Below are positions 8,026 through 17,301 of a DNA stretch of 64,000 nucleotides, piece after piece. The position numbers and the translations under genes were made by a program. Source of the stretch: Streptomyces pacificus (GTDB lineage: Bacteria; Actinomycetota; Actinomycetes; Streptomycetales; Streptomycetaceae); the NCBI RefSeq assembly GCF_011766325.1, contig NZ_BLLG01000001.1:1-64000 (forward strand), written 5' to 3'. Position 1 is the stretch's first letter. Every line of letters begins with the position of its first letter. The notes beneath the pieces were generated by a model. That model ran no database searches and had not been told where the DNA came from. It saw nothing but the letters and a program-made list of their open reading frames with translations.

Positions 8026-10071
8026 ATGACCGCGGGCAGCGCTGCTCCGAAACCCGGGGGGCCGGGAGTCCGTACGGGGCGGGCTGCCGGGCAGGGGCAT
8101 GGGTCCTCACGTCTGGGTGACCTGCTCCCTGGCGGTCGACTGCTGCCGGAAGGGGCGCCGGGCGGGCCGGTGCTCCGGCTCGTCGTGCGCTGGACCAGGC
8201 GCCCGCTGCTGCCGGCCGTACGGCTGTGGCGGCGCAACATCCAGCTGCGCGTGGTCGCCACCACGCTGCTGATGTCACTGGGAGTGGTGCTGCTGCTCGG
8301 TCTCGTCGTCATCGGCCAGGTCCGCAACGGTCTGCTTGACGCCAAGGAGCAGGCCGCTCTCAGCCAGGCCGCGGGAGGTTTCGCCGCCGCGCAGGAGAAG
8401 GCGAGCGGGGTGTCCGCCCTCGACGGCCAGGAGGGTGACGCCACGGACGGCAGGCCCAGCCGCGGCTCGGTGAACTGGCGGTCCGAACTGGTGAAGCAGC
8501 TCGCCAGCGGTGGACAGGGCGCGTACCACGTGGTGGCGCTGAGCCCGGACTCCGACGATGCGGGGATGAGCCGGGCCCCGCGGGCGTCCGGGGACGTGGA
8601 TGTGACGAGCGTTCCCCAGGCGCTGCGCAACGCGGTCGCGCAGGGGACGGGCACGTTCCAGACCTACGTCAAGATCAAGTACTCGGTCTCCAAGGAGCCC
8701 GAGGCCGGACTGGTCGTCGGCAAGCGGCTCAGCGATGTCGCGGGCTACTCGTACGAGCTGTACTACTTCTTCCCGCTGACACAGGAAGAGGAGTCGCTGA
8801 GCCTGGTCAAGGGCACGCTGGCGACGGCGGGGCTGTTCGTCGTCGTTCTCCTCGGGGCCATCGCGTGGCTGGTGGTGCGGCAGGTCGTCACACCCGTCCG
8901 GATGGCGGCGGGCATCGCCGAGCGCCTGTCCGCGGGCCGGCTCCAGGAACGGATGAAGGTCACCGGTGAGGACGACATCGCCCGGCTCGGCGAGGCGTTC
9001 AACAAGATGGCGCAGAACCTGCAGCACAAGATCCAGCAGCTCGAGGAGCTGTCGCGGATGCAGCGCCGGTTCGTCTCCGACGTGTCGCACGAGCTGCGCA
9101 CACCGCTGACGACGGTGCGGATGGCGGCGGATCTCATCCACGAGGCACGCAGTGACTTCGATCCCGCGACGGCACGATCCGCGGAGCTGCTTGCCGACCA
9201 GCTGGACCGGTTCGAGTCGCTGCTGGCCGATCTGCTGGAGATCAGCAGGTTCGACGCGGGCGCGGCGGCTCTCGAGGCGGAGGCGATAGACCTGCGCGAG
9301 GTGGTGCACCGGGTGATCGGCGGCGCCGAGCCGCTGGCGGAGCGCAAGGGCAGCCGGATCCGGGTCGTGGGTGACGAGCAGCCGGTGGTGGCCGAGGCCG
9401 ACGCCCGGCGGATCGAGCGGGTGCTGCGCAACCTCGTGGTGAACGCGGTGGAGCACGGTGAGGGCCGTGACGTGGTGGTGCGGATGGCGTCCGCGGGCGG
9501 AGCGGTCGCCGTGGCCGTGCGCGACTACGGAGTCGGGCTGAAGCCGGGCGAGGCGACCCGGGTGTTCAACCGCTTCTGGCGGGCCGATCCGGCGCGGGCG
9601 CGGACCACGGGCGGCACGGGGCTCGGCCTGTCCATCGCGGTGGAGGACGCACGACTGCACGGCGGTTGGCTGCAGGCGTGGGGAGAGCCGGGCGGCGGCT
9701 CGCAGTTCCGGCTGACCCTGCCGCGCACCGCGGACGAGCCGCTGCGGGGATCGCCGATACCCCTGGAGCCCGAGGACTCCCGGCGGGCGCGCGAGTGCGC
9801 CGCAGCCGACGAGGCGAACGACCGTGCGCTGCGGCTGGCGGCGGTGCCGTCGCAGACCGGTGCGCAGCGGCCGGGCCTGGCCATTCCCGCCCGGTCCGCG
9901 GTACCGCCGCACACCGCGCCGTCGGCGGCGGTGGACCCGGCGGCGCTCCCCGGCAGCGGCGCGCGTGTGGTGGCCCGCCCGGTGCCGCAGCGGCAGGGGG
10001 AGGGCGGGGCGGCGGAGTCATCCGTCCCGGGACCGGTTTCACGACGGGAGGACACCAGTGGTGGGCGCTGA
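8026..10071 (+). CDS. mtrB: sensor histidine kinase MtrB
   Basis: 681 aa. Two membrane helices (about residues 80-105 and 265-290) flank an extracytoplasmic sensor domain; a HAMP linker (RQVVTPVRMAAGIAERLSAG) leads to the dimerisation helix with the phosphoacceptor His at about residue 355 in SDVSHELRTPLTTVR, then N, G1 and G2 boxes (NLVVNAVEHG, DYGVGLKPGE, GGTGLGLSIA). A Pro/Ala-rich C-terminal tail of about 110 residues follows. It is the partner of MtrA directly upstream. Its last 14 nt overlap the lpqB start, the conserved MtrAB-LpqB arrangement of actinobacteria. Confidence 0.97.
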   Translation: MTAGSAAPKPGGPGVRTGRAAGQGHGSSRLGDLLPGGRLLPEGAPGGPVLRLVVRWTRRPLLPAVRLWRRNIQLRVVATTLLMSLGVVLLLGLVVIGQVRNGLLDAKEQAALSQAAGGFAAAQEKASGVSALDGQEGDATDGRPSRGSVNWRSELVKQLASGGQGAYHVVALSPDSDDAGMSRAPRASGDVDVTSVPQALRNAVAQGTGTFQTYVKIKYSVSKEPEAGLVVGKRLSDVAGYSYELYYFFPLTQEEESLSLVKGTLATAGLFVVVLLGAIAWLVVRQVVTPVRMAAGIAERLSAGRLQERMKVTGEDDIARLGEAFNKMAQNLQHKIQQLEELSRMQRRFVSDVSHELRTPLTTVRMAADLIHEARSDFDPATARSAELLADQLDRFESLLADLLEISRFDAGAAALEAEAIDLREVVHRVIGGAEPLAERKGSRIRVVGDEQPVVAEADARRIERVLRNLVVNAVEHGEGRDVVVRMASAGGAVAVAVRDYGVGLKPGEATRVFNRFWRADPARARTTGGTGLGLSIAVEDARLHGGWLQAWGEPGGGSQFRLTLPRTADEPLRGSPIPLEPEDSRRARECAAADEANDRALRLAAVPSQTGAQRPGLAIPARSAVPPHTAPSAAVDPAALPGSGARVVARPVPQRQGEGGAAESSVPGPVSRREDTSGGR

Positions 10072-11899
10072 GGGGCGTCGGTGCGGACACGGACGCGCCG
10101 CTCGGGTGGTGGCGCTGCTCGTCTGCGCCGGATTCGTGCTTGCCGGGTGCGCGTCGATGCCGGACAGCGGCGATGTGGAGCAGGTGAGGGCGACCAAGGG
10201 CGCGGACTCGCAGGTGCGGGTGTACGCCGTCCCGCCGCGGGACGGGGCCGGGCCGCAGGAGATCGTCGACGGTTTCCTGGAGGCCATGACCAGTGACGAT
10301 CCGAGCTATGCGACGGCCAGGAAGTACCTCACGAAGCAGTGGACCGGCACATGGCGGCCCGAGTCGCTCACGACCGTGCTGACCGAGGCCCCCGAGTCCT
10401 CGGCCCCGTCCGGCCTTGAGGAGGCAGACGAGCTGACCTACGCGCTGTCCGGCGAGCTGATCGCGACGGTAGACCGGCACGCGTACGAATCGGTCGCGCC
10501 CGCGCAGTACGACGGGGCGCTTCGGCTGGTCCGGGAGAGCACGGGGGACGGCAAGGACAGGGAGTGGCGCATCGACGCGGCACCCCAGGGGCTCGTGCTC
10601 GGCGAGAGCGACTTCCTGCGCAACCATCTGTCCGTCAACAAGTACTACTGGGTGTCGGGGCAGAACACGGTGGTCGCGGATCCGGTGTACATCCGGCAGC
10701 GGCAGGACCCGATGACGGGGATGGATCCCGTCGCCCAGGCGGTCTCGGCGCTCTTCGAGGGCCCCGCCCGCTGGCTGGCGCCGGTGGTGGACTCGCCGCT
10801 TCCCGCGGGCGCGGGGCTGCGGAAGGGGACCACGAGCCTGACACCCGACGACCAGGGTGAGCTGAGGGTGCCGCTCAACGACGAGGCGTCGAACGTCGGT
10901 GGCACGCTGTGCAAGCGGACGGCGACGCAGCTGCTGCTCACCCTGCGCGAACTGTCGGCGCCCCGTGTCGAGCAGGTCAAGCTCCAGCGGGCCGACGGCT
11001 CCCCCCTGTGCGTACTCACCGCCGATCAGGCGGACGCCTACGCCCTGGAGCGGCTGTCGCCCGGTTCCCACGTGTACTTCGTCGACAGCGACCACCGGAT
11101 GGCCGTGGTGGCGACGAAGCCGAAGACCGTCGACGAGACCGAGGTCCGCGGTCCGTTCGGTGACGGCCAGTTGAAGATCGACACGGTGGCGGTGGCACGG
11201 GATCTGCACCGGGCAGCGGCTGTCTCGCAGGACGGCAGGTCCCTGTACGCCGCCTCGATCGTCTCGGACGAGCTGCTGGCCGCGCCGCTGGCGCGGAGCA
11301 ACGCCATCCGGCCCACGGACCGCTTCTCGGCACCGAGCTGGGACGGGAACGACCTGTGGGTCGCGGACCGCGACCCGGCCGGTCCCCGGTTGCTGCGCTT
11401 CGACGGCGGCAAGGGCCCGGCGCGGCCGGTCGAGGTCGAGGGGCTCGACGGTGCGCGGATCGAGTCGCTGCGGGTCTCCGCCGACGGGGTGCGCATGGCG
11501 CTGCTCCTGTCCCAGGACGGCAGGAGCACCCTGCAGGTCGGGCGGGTCGAGCGGCACACGGACGCCGACGGCACGACGACCGTGTCCGTGGTGGAGCTGC
11601 GGGCGGCCGCGCCGCGTCTGGAGTCGGTGAGTGCCCTGTCCTGGGCAGGACCGAGCCGTCTCGTGGTGGTCGGCAAGGAGACGGGCGGAGTGCAGCAGGT
11701 GCGCTATGTCCAGACGGACGGCTCCCTCACACCGGCAGGTGGGCTTCCCGGCCTGAACAAGGTGGCGGCGGTGGCCGCCACGGAGGACGAGGAGCAGCTT
11801 CTGGTCGCGGTGTCGGACGACGGGCTGGTGCGGCTGATGCCGAACGCGAACTGGCAGACGATGGTCGAGAAGGGGACGTGGCCGGTCTATCCGGGCTGA
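10058..11899 (+). CDS. lpqB: lipoprotein LpqB
   Basis: About 613 aa. A signal peptide ends in the lipobox VLAGC (lipidated Cys about residue 31), followed by a GerMN-type domain (PVYIRQRQDPMTGMDPVAQA) and a C-terminal beta-propeller-like part with many short strands. LpqB modulates MtrB signalling at the outer face of the membrane. The GTG at 10058 lies 6-7 nt after a GGGAGGA ribosome binding site; GTG at 10061 is equally possible. The frame is open upstream into mtrB but that is overlap sequence. It is followed by a repeat-rich 377-bp intergenic stretch. Confidence 0.95.
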   Translation: MVGAEGRRCGHGRAARVVALLVCAGFVLAGCASMPDSGDVEQVRATKGADSQVRVYAVPPRDGAGPQEIVDGFLEAMTSDDPSYATARKYLTKQWTGTWRPESLTTVLTEAPESSAPSGLEEADELTYALSGELIATVDRHAYESVAPAQYDGALRLVRESTGDGKDREWRIDAAPQGLVLGESDFLRNHLSVNKYYWVSGQNTVVADPVYIRQRQDPMTGMDPVAQAVSALFEGPARWLAPVVDSPLPAGAGLRKGTTSLTPDDQGELRVPLNDEASNVGGTLCKRTATQLLLTLRELSAPRVEQVKLQRADGSPLCVLTADQADAYALERLSPGSHVYFVDSDHRMAVVATKPKTVDETEVRGPFGDGQLKIDTVAVARDLHRAAAVSQDGRSLYAASIVSDELLAAPLARSNAIRPTDRFSAPSWDGNDLWVADRDPAGPRLLRFDGGKGPARPVEVEGLDGARIESLRVSADGVRMALLLSQDGRSTLQVGRVERHTDADGTTTVSVVELRAAAPRLESVSALSWAGPSRLVVVGKETGGVQQVRYVQTDGSLTPAGGLPGLNKVAAVAATEDEEQLLVAVSDDGLVRLMPNANWQTMVEKGTWPVYPG

Positions 11900-11950
11900 G
11901 GGACTTCCTGCGCCCACTGCCGGAAGGTGCCGACCTGCGTCAACCGGTCT

Positions 11951-12060
11951 ATCGGTCCATGCCCGTCCATGTCCGCCCATGGCGGTCCATGCCCGTCCGC
12001 GCCCGCCCATGCCCGCCCATGCCCGCCCATGCCCGTCCATGCCGCCATGCCGGTCCATGC
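11951..12060. repeat. 10-bp tandem array between lpqB and comF-like gene
   Basis: About eleven imperfect copies of a 10-bp unit close to CCCGCCCATG / CCCGTCCATG, including three exact adjacent copies at about 12002-12031. Reading frames through it give only Pro/His/Met-rich repeats and have no start signal, so it is treated as non-coding. The remainder of the 11900-12276 gap shows no gene; the segment just before 12277 has CACAGT followed closely by the ATG of the next gene, compatible with a leaderless promoter. Confidence 0.85.
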
Positions 12061-12276
12061 CGAACGGAATGGGCCGGTGTCCATGGGCGCCGATCGGCGT
12101 GGATCGCGTCCGGATGGCGCCGGTCAGCGTGCCGACGGTGCCGGCCGGCGGCGGACGCCTGGTGGCGACCGCCGGCGACGTGGTGCGGATGCGTCCCATG
12201 CCGGGATCTCCACAGGTTGCTCCGGGTTGTCCACAGCCTCTGCCCGTGTCCTCCCCGGCCGGGCACAGTGGTGGCC

Positions 12277-13083
12277 ATGAGGTGGTGGTGGGGCGAGATC
12301 TCGGGGCTGGTACTCCCCCCGGTGTGCGCGGGCTGCGGACTGCCCCGTACGCCGCTGTGCGAGCACTGTGCGGCAGAGCTGGCGGGCCGGCCGGCGCGGG
12401 TGCGGCCGTGTCCCGAGCCCGCGGATCTTCCCGTGGTGTACGCGGCGGCGCGGTACGAGGGGGCGGTCCGGTCCGTGCTGCTCGCCCACAAGGAGCGGGG
12501 CGCGCTGGCTCTCGCCCGTCCGCTGGGTGCGGCGCTCGCGGGGGCCGCCGGTGCCGTGTCGCTGCACGGAGGAGGGGCACGGGAACCGCTGCTGCTCGTA
12601 CCGGTGCCGTCCTCGCGGCGGTCGGTACGCGCGCGCGGGCACGACCCGGTACTGCGGACCGCTGCCGCGGCCGCCCTGGCGCTGCGGCGCGCGGGGACAT
12701 ACGCCAGAGCGGTCCCGGCGCTGCGCCACGGCCGGCGGGTGGCCGACCAATCGGGACTCACGGCCCGGGAGCGGCTGGACAACATGGCCGGGGCACTGGA
12801 GGTGGTCCCGTGGGCCGGGCGGTCTCTCGACGCCGGGAGAACGGTACTGGTGGACGATGTGATGACCACGGGAGCCTCGTTGGCCGAAGCGGCGAGGGCA
12901 CTGCGTGCCGCATTCCCCGGGCAGATCGGACAGGTCGGGAGGGTCTGCGAACCCACCCGGCTGTGTGCTGCCGTGGTCGCCGTGCCGCCGATGCCGTGGG
13001 AGACCGGCCGGACAGCCGCCTTCCACCGGTCGGAGACCAGCCGGACGCAGGCAGGACGCGGCCGGGGCGCAGGCCGGAACTGA
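12277..13083 (+). CDS. ComF family phosphoribosyltransferase-like protein
   Basis: 268 aa. N-terminal zinc-type Cys pairs (CAGCGLPRTPLCEHC) precede a phosphoribosyltransferase fold with LLVPVPSSRRSVRARGHD and the PRPP loop RTVLVDDVMTTGASLAEAAR. This matches ComF/GntX-type proteins, linked to DNA uptake in competent bacteria but of unclear role in Streptomyces. The C terminus extends past the family core with a Thr/Arg/Gly-rich tail. No ribosome binding site precedes the ATG; a CACAGT element 5 nt upstream suggests a leaderless transcript. It sits between lpqB and hpf, a place I recall for this gene in other Streptomyces. Confidence 0.88.
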   Translation: MRWWWGEISGLVLPPVCAGCGLPRTPLCEHCAAELAGRPARVRPCPEPADLPVVYAAARYEGAVRSVLLAHKERGALALARPLGAALAGAAGAVSLHGGGAREPLLLVPVPSSRRSVRARGHDPVLRTAAAAALALRRAGTYARAVPALRHGRRVADQSGLTARERLDNMAGALEVVPWAGRSLDAGRTVLVDDVMTTGASLAEAARALRAAFPGQIGQVGRVCEPTRLCAAVVAVPPMPWETGRTAAFHRSETSRTQAGRGRGAGRN

Positions 13084-13222
13084 CAGGGTCGCTTCCACGT
13101 TGCAACCAGTAAGAGAGGGAGGGCGACGAATGGACGTACGCGCTGGTAGCGGGTGCCGACAGGGGGCCCGGCGAGCTATGTTCGGGGGTGAGGGCCGGTG
13201 AACGCTCTCCTTCGTCGAATAC

Positions 13223-13381
13223 ATGGCCGTGTTGCGGTCAGGTGTTCCTGAGGCAATCCAGATCTTTGACATCGATGGGGTGGCGATCTTGCCCATGGGG
13301 GAGGAGGAGGTGAAAGTCGCCAAGTCGGAGGCTCCGGTTCTCATCGGGGCCTGGTGCAAAAGGGAGATGCTCCGCAAGTGA
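13223..13381 (+). CDS. possible small protein, 52 aa, unknown
   Basis: An open frame of 52 codons starting with ATGGCCGTGTTG and ending at TGA 13381. The predicted peptide looks protein-like (EAIQIFDIDGVAILPMGEEE, then VKVAKSEAPVLIGAWCKREM) rather than like the Arg/Pro-rich noise seen in false frames of this genome. Its codons are less GC-biased than those of the neighbours (GTT, CCT, GCA, TTT and AAA occur), so it may be acquired or a remnant. No ribosome binding site is visible before the ATG and I do not recognise the family. Its end overlaps the region upstream of the hpf start. Confidence 0.35.
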   Translation: MAVLRSGVPEAIQIFDIDGVAILPMGEEEVKVAKSEAPVLIGAWCKREMLRK

Positions 13382-13413
13382 AGAGGCGGAGTGATCCGGG
13401 AACGGAGTTCTGC

Positions 13414-14103
13414 GTGGACATCGTCGTCAAGGGCCGCAAGACCGAGGTGCCCGAGCGGTTCCGCAAGCACGTGGCCGAGAAGCTGAAGCTGGACAAGATC
13501 CAGAAGCTCGACGGCAAGGTGATCAGCCTCGACGTCGAGGTGTCCAAGGAGCACAACCCGCGGCAGGCCGACCGTTCCGACCGCGTGGAGATCACGCTTC
13601 TCTCACGCGGCCCGGTGATCCGGGCGGAGGCGGCGGCAGGCGACCCGTACGCAGCGCTCGACCTGGCCACGGCGAAGCTGGAGGCCCGGCTGCGCAAGCA
13701 GCACGACAAGCGGCACACGCGCAGGGGCAACGGGCGGCTGTCGGCAGCGGAGGTCGCCGACGTGGTGCCGGGCGTGGCCCAGTTGAACGGGAACGGTGAG
13801 CCCGTCACCGAGGAGTCGCCGGAAGCCGTGCCCACGACCCGGATGGGCCCGCTCGAGGTGCGGGGCGAAGGGCCCCTGGTGGTCCGGGAGAAGACCCACG
13901 TCGCCGCTCCGATGACGCTTGACCAGGCGCTCTACGAGATGGAGCTGGTCGGGCACGACTTCTATCTGTTCGTCGACTCCGAGACCAAGGAGCCCAGTGT
14001 CGTCTACCGGCGGCACGCCTACGACTACGGCGTCATCCACCTGAGGACCGATCCCCTCGCCGGAGGCGAGTCGAGTGGCGCCGGTGGTGCGCTCGGCGGC
14101 TGA
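13414..14103 (+). CDS. hpf: long-form ribosome hibernation promoting factor
   Basis: 229 aa. The N-terminal HPF/YfiA domain begins directly at the start (DIVVKGRKTEVPERFRKHVA) and ends near residue 105; a linker leads to the C-terminal dimerisation domain (MTLDQALYEMELVGHDFYLF, VVYRRHAYDYGVIHLR). Long HPF dimerises 70S ribosomes into inactive 100S particles in stationary phase. The start is the GTG at 13414, preceded by ACGGAG at a spacing of 6 nt; the frame is open to a GTG at 13354, but the extra 20 residues look non-coding. A strong hairpin follows the stop. Confidence 0.95.
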   Translation: MDIVVKGRKTEVPERFRKHVAEKLKLDKIQKLDGKVISLDVEVSKEHNPRQADRSDRVEITLLSRGPVIRAEAAAGDPYAALDLATAKLEARLRKQHDKRHTRRGNGRLSAAEVADVVPGVAQLNGNGEPVTEESPEAVPTTRMGPLEVRGEGPLVVREKTHVAAPMTLDQALYEMELVGHDFYLFVDSETKEPSVVYRRHAYDYGVIHLRTDPLAGGESSGAGGALGG

Positions 14104-14120
14104 CCCCGTCATGACGCGGT

Positions 14121-14152
14121 GCCCCTGGGAGCGCCTGTGCGCGCCCAGGGGC
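14121..14152 (+). terminator. terminator after hpf
   Basis: Hairpin with arms 14121-14129 and 14144-14152 (GCCCCTGGG / CCCAGGGGC), extended by an inner GCGC/GCGC stem and a CTGT loop. It lies 18 nt after the hpf stop. No T run follows, which is usual in this GC range. Confidence 0.7.
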
Positions 14153-14288
14153 GTCCCTGTGCCGTCGCAAGATCGCCCCTGCCGTCGTGCCGGCATGGAA
14201 TCATGGCGACTCGAGCCAACCGGTGTGCTGTGGACCGCGGTTGGCGGAACACCGACCAACGCAGGCCACGGCCTCAGGGGGAGGAACG

Positions 14289-15035
14289 ATGGCGGACAGC
14301 TTCGGCCCGGTGCACCGGGCGGGAGACACCCGGGCCACCGGCGGTGAGGAGGGCACCCGGGACGGGCGGCGCGAGGAGCCGATCCGGGTACTCGTCGTGG
14401 ACGACCACGCACTCTTCCGCCGGGGGCTGGAGATCGTCCTCGCCCAGGAGGAGGACATCCAGGTCGTCGGTGAGGCCGGGGACGGCGCCGAAGCCGTCGA
14501 CAAGGCGGCGGATCTGCTGCCCGACATCGTCCTGATGGATGTGCGCATGCCGAGGCGCGGGGGCATCGAGGCGTGCACCTCCATCAAGGAGGTCGCCCCG
14601 AGCGCGAAGATCATCATGCTGACGATCAGCGACGAGGAGGCGGACCTCTACGAGGCGATCAAGGCCGGAGCCACCGGATACCTTCTCAAGGAGATCTCCA
14701 CCGACGAGGTGGCGACCGCGATCCGCGCGGTGGCCGACGGGCAGTCGCAGATCAGCCCCTCGATGGCGTCCAAACTGCTCACCGAGTTCAAGTCGATGAT
14801 CCAGCGCACCGACGAGCGCCGCCTGGTGCCCGCGCCCCGGTTGACCGACCGTGAGCTGGAGGTCCTCAAGCTGGTGGCTACCGGCATGAACAACCGTGAC
14901 ATCGCCAAGGAGTTGTTCATCTCCGAGAACACGGTGAAGAACCACGTCCGCAACATCCTGGAGAAGCTTCAGTTGCACTCCAGGATGGAAGCGGTGGTCT
15001 ATGCCATGCGCGAGAAGATCCTCGAGATCCGCTGA
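14289..15035 (+). CDS. NarL/FixJ family response regulator
   Basis: 248 aa. After a 32-residue charged N terminus, the receiver domain has VLVVDDH, the phosphoacceptor Asp near residue 84 in IVLMDVRM, and the Lys in GYLLKEIS; the C-terminal LuxR-type helix-turn-helix is LTDRELEVLKLVATGMNNRD followed by IAKELFISENTVKNHVRNIL. No histidine kinase is adjacent, so it is an orphan regulator here. The ATG is preceded by GGGGGAGGAAC, a good ribosome binding site. It is convergent with the YcaQ-like gene, with 10 bp between stops. A homologue follows hpf in S. coelicolor as far as I recall. Confidence 0.93.
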   Translation: MADSFGPVHRAGDTRATGGEEGTRDGRREEPIRVLVVDDHALFRRGLEIVLAQEEDIQVVGEAGDGAEAVDKAADLLPDIVLMDVRMPRRGGIEACTSIKEVAPSAKIIMLTISDEEADLYEAIKAGATGYLLKEISTDEVATAIRAVADGQSQISPSMASKLLTEFKSMIQRTDERRLVPAPRLTDRELEVLKLVATGMNNRDIAKELFISENTVKNHVRNILEKLQLHSRMEAVVYAMREKILEIR

Positions 15036-15045
15036 CCGTGCCGGT

Positions 15046-16209
15046 TCAGCGGAGTGCGGCGATCAGCGGCGCCGCGAGCTCCGGACGGTCGACCCGCTCC
15101 ACGCGAACCGTGTCGCAGCCGACCCAACGCGCCGCCTCCAGCAGCGCCTGAGCCATCGGTCCGACCGCCTTCGGCGTCTGAAGGGAGACCTGCCTGGCGA
15201 CCAGGGAAGTACCCTCCCGCGCGGGGTCGACCCGGCCCAGCAGGCGCCCACCGGACAGCAGCGGCATCGCGAAATAGCCGTACACGCGCTTGGGCCTGGG
15301 CACATACACCTCCAGGCGATGCCTGAAGCCGAAGATCCGCTCGGTCCTGTCCCGCTCCCAGATCAGTGAGTCGAACGGCGACAGCAGCGTCGTCCGGTGC
15401 CGGCCGCGCGGCTCCGTCCCGAGCGCATCGGGATCGGCCCACGCCGGCTTCTCCCAGCCCTCGACGCGCACCGGCACCAGTCCGGAGTCCTCGACCACGG
15501 CGTCGAACTGCCCGCCCTTCAGCCGGTGGTAGTCCGCGATGTCCGCCCGGGTGCCCACGCCCAGCGACTGCCCGGCGAGCCGCACCAGCCGGCGCAGGCA
15601 CTCCCGGTCGTCCAGGTCGTCATGGCGCACGGCGTCGGGGATGGCGCGCTCGGCGAGGTCGTACACGCGCTTCCAGCCGCGCCGCTGTGTGCACACCACC
15701 TCGCCGTACGTCAGCGCCCGCTCGACGGCGACCTTGGTCTCCGACCAGTCCCACCAGGCGCCGCCGTTCTTCGCCCCGCCCAGCTCGGTGGCGGTCAGCG
15801 GACCCTCGGCGCGCAACCGGCCGAGCACCCTCTCGTACGCCCCGTCCGGCAGGTCGTGGAACCACTGCGGACGCGCCCGGTAGGCACGGCGGCGGAAGGC
15901 GAAGTGGGGCCATTCCTCGACGGGGAGTATGCAGGCCGCGTGGGACCAGTACTCGAAGGCGTGCCCCTCGCTCCAGTAGGCGCTCTCGACCGCCTTGCGG
16001 CCGACCGCCCCCAGCCGGGCATAGGGGATCAGCTCGTGCGAGCGCGCCAGTACGGAGATCGTGTCCAGCTGCACGGCGCCGAGGTGGCGCAGTACTCCCC
16101 GCACGCCGCCCCTGCGGTCGGGGGCGCCGAGGAATCCCTGGGCACGCAGGGCGATTCGACGGGCCTCGTCGGCGGACAGTTCGGCAACGGCGGGCGGCGC
16201 GGTGTTCAT
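15046..16209 (-). CDS. winged-helix protein, YcaQ/AlkX DNA glycosylase family
   Basis: About 387 aa. The family (HTH_42, formerly DUF1006) includes E. coli YcaQ (AlkX), a DNA glycosylase acting on interstrand crosslinks, and the Streptomyces AlkZ resistance glycosylases. The N terminus has AQGFLGAPD and the QxD catalytic-type motif at AVQLDTISVLARSHELIPYA (split here: Q47, D49), followed by YWSHAACILP and the C-terminal LSPFDSLIWERDRTERIFGF block. With QxD rather than QxQ it is closer to the YcaQ branch. Start at 16209 (MNTAPPAV); an upstream ATG at 16239 is also possible. Confidence 0.88.
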   Translation of the reverse strand: MNTAPPAVAELSADEARRIALRAQGFLGAPDRRGGVRGVLRHLGAVQLDTISVLARSHELIPYARLGAVGRKAVESAYWSEGHAFEYWSHAACILPVEEWPHFAFRRRAYRARPQWFHDLPDGAYERVLGRLRAEGPLTATELGGAKNGGAWWDWSETKVAVERALTYGEVVCTQRRGWKRVYDLAERAIPDAVRHDDLDDRECLRRLVRLAGQSLGVGTRADIADYHRLKGGQFDAVVEDSGLVPVRVEGWEKPAWADPDALGTEPRGRHRTTLLSPFDSLIWERDRTERIFGFRHRLEVYVPRPKRVYGYFAMPLLSGGRLLGRVDPAREGTSLVARQVSLQTPKAVGPMAQALLEAARWVGCDTVRVERVDRPELAAPLIAALR

Positions 16210-16350
16210 GCTCCGCACCCTAGAGTGCGGCACCGACATCGATACCGACGGCCGGATCGCCCCCGGCAGCGACCGGCAGCGACGGCAGCCGGCCGCGGCG
16301 GGTTCGGCCCCCCCCGGCCGCCCGCTCCGGCGGGGGCGTCCAGGAACGGG

Positions 16351-16438
16351 CGGCAGCCTCCCGGGCGCGGCACCGGGTATGCCCTCTCCGAGACCGACGC
16401 ACTCGGATTAGCGGCAGCCTCCCGGGCGCGGCACCGGG
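16351..16438. repeat. 27-bp direct repeat pair
   Basis: Two exact 27-bp copies at 16351-16377 and 16412-16438, 61 bp apart, beginning CGGCAGCCTCCCGGG. They lie between the YcaQ-like gene and the acetyltransferase gene, upstream of the former and past the terminator of the latter. No coding function is evident. Confidence 0.8.
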
Positions 16439-16451
16439 GCGCGCCAGCGGG

Positions 16452-16489
16452 GCCCGCGGCCTGGTGCCGTGCGCCACCAGGCCGCGGGC
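16452..16489 (-). terminator. terminator of the acetyltransferase gene
   Basis: A perfect 15-bp inverted repeat (GCCCGCGGCCTGGTG at 16452-16466 with its complement at 16475-16489, 8-nt loop). It begins one base beyond the stop codon of the minus-strand acetyltransferase gene, the right place for its transcription terminator. Confidence 0.8.
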
Positions 16490-16490
16490 G

Positions 16491-17063
16491 TCACAGCTTC
16501 GCCGGGAGGTAGGGGACCGGACCGGGCAGTCCCAGGTCCGAGGGAAGCAGCGAGGCGACCAGGCAGTCACGCAGGGTGCCCCGGTGGCGGAAGCCGGAGC
16601 GCTGGACGCCCTCGACGGTGAAGCCGGCCTTCTCGGCGACGGCGAGCGAGCCCGCGTTGCCGACCTCGGCGCGCCACTCCAGGCGGACGCAGTCCAGCTG
16701 TGTGAACGCCCAGCGCGCCATGGCGAGCGCCACCTCGGTGGCGTACCCCCGGCCCCGCTGCTCCTTGGCCGTCCAGAAGCCGATCTCCCAGCAGCCCGAG
16801 CACGTGCGGTGCAGGCTCGCGGAGGCGATGAGGGCGCCTCCGCCGCGCGGACGTGCGGACAGGGTGTACTCGGTGTCGTCGCGCCAGCCCGCGGGCACCG
16901 TGACCTCGATGAACTCCTCGGCGTGCCGTAGTTCGTACGGCGAGGGCACCGGGATCCAGCGCTGGATGTCGGGGTCCTGGCACGCGGCGCGGACCTCTTC
17001 GGCGTCGCCCGGGGCGAACGGGCTCAGCCGCAGCCGGTCCGTGGTGAGGGTGATGGGCTCCAT
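16491..17063 (-). CDS. GNAT family N-acetyltransferase
   Basis: 190 aa, RimJ/RimL-like. It begins [19 protein letters not shown], and the acetyl-CoA binding motif is [20 protein letters not shown], with the following [20 protein letters not shown] segment typical of ribosomal-protein-type acetyltransferases (substrate not predictable). The ATG at 17063 gives the family length; longer in-frame extension upstream has no support. It is divergent from secA with about 240 bp between. It is 27 kb from the RiPP island, so a role as a peptide N-acetyltransferase there would be speculation. Confidence 0.9.
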   Translation of the reverse strand: MEPITLTTDRLRLSPFAPGDAEEVRAACQDPDIQRWIPVPSPYELRHAEEFIEVTVPAGWRDDTEYTLSARPRGGGALIASASLHRTCSGCWEIGFWTAKEQRGRGYATEVALAMARWAFTQLDCVRLEWRAEVGNAGSLAVAEKAGFTVEGVQRSGFRHRGTLRDCLVASLLPSDLGLPGPVPYLPAKL

Positions 17064-17301
17064 GGCCGAATTCTGGCCACTCTGCGTCGGTGGTGCGAAC
17101 ACTTTTCGGGTTCGGCGGCACTTTCCGGGTCCTCGGCGCGTTGTCCCGACACGCGGCAGTCCTCCCCGCCGTACCGCGGCTCTCCCGGCCCGGCACCGTC
17201 CTCGCTTACGATGGCCGATGCGGTGGGGTCCGCCTGCCGTGCCCGTGCCCGTGTCCACACGACCCAGTGCCAGGCCCCGACCGGCAAGGAGACCAACCTC
17301 A

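Noticed and set aside
11951..12060. CRISPR array
   Set aside because: The 10-bp units abut each other without spacers and no cas genes are present.
11927..12280. Pro/His/Met repeat protein in the lpqB-comF gap
   Set aside because: The peptide is only the translation of the 10-bp DNA array; no ribosome binding site and all frames are open.
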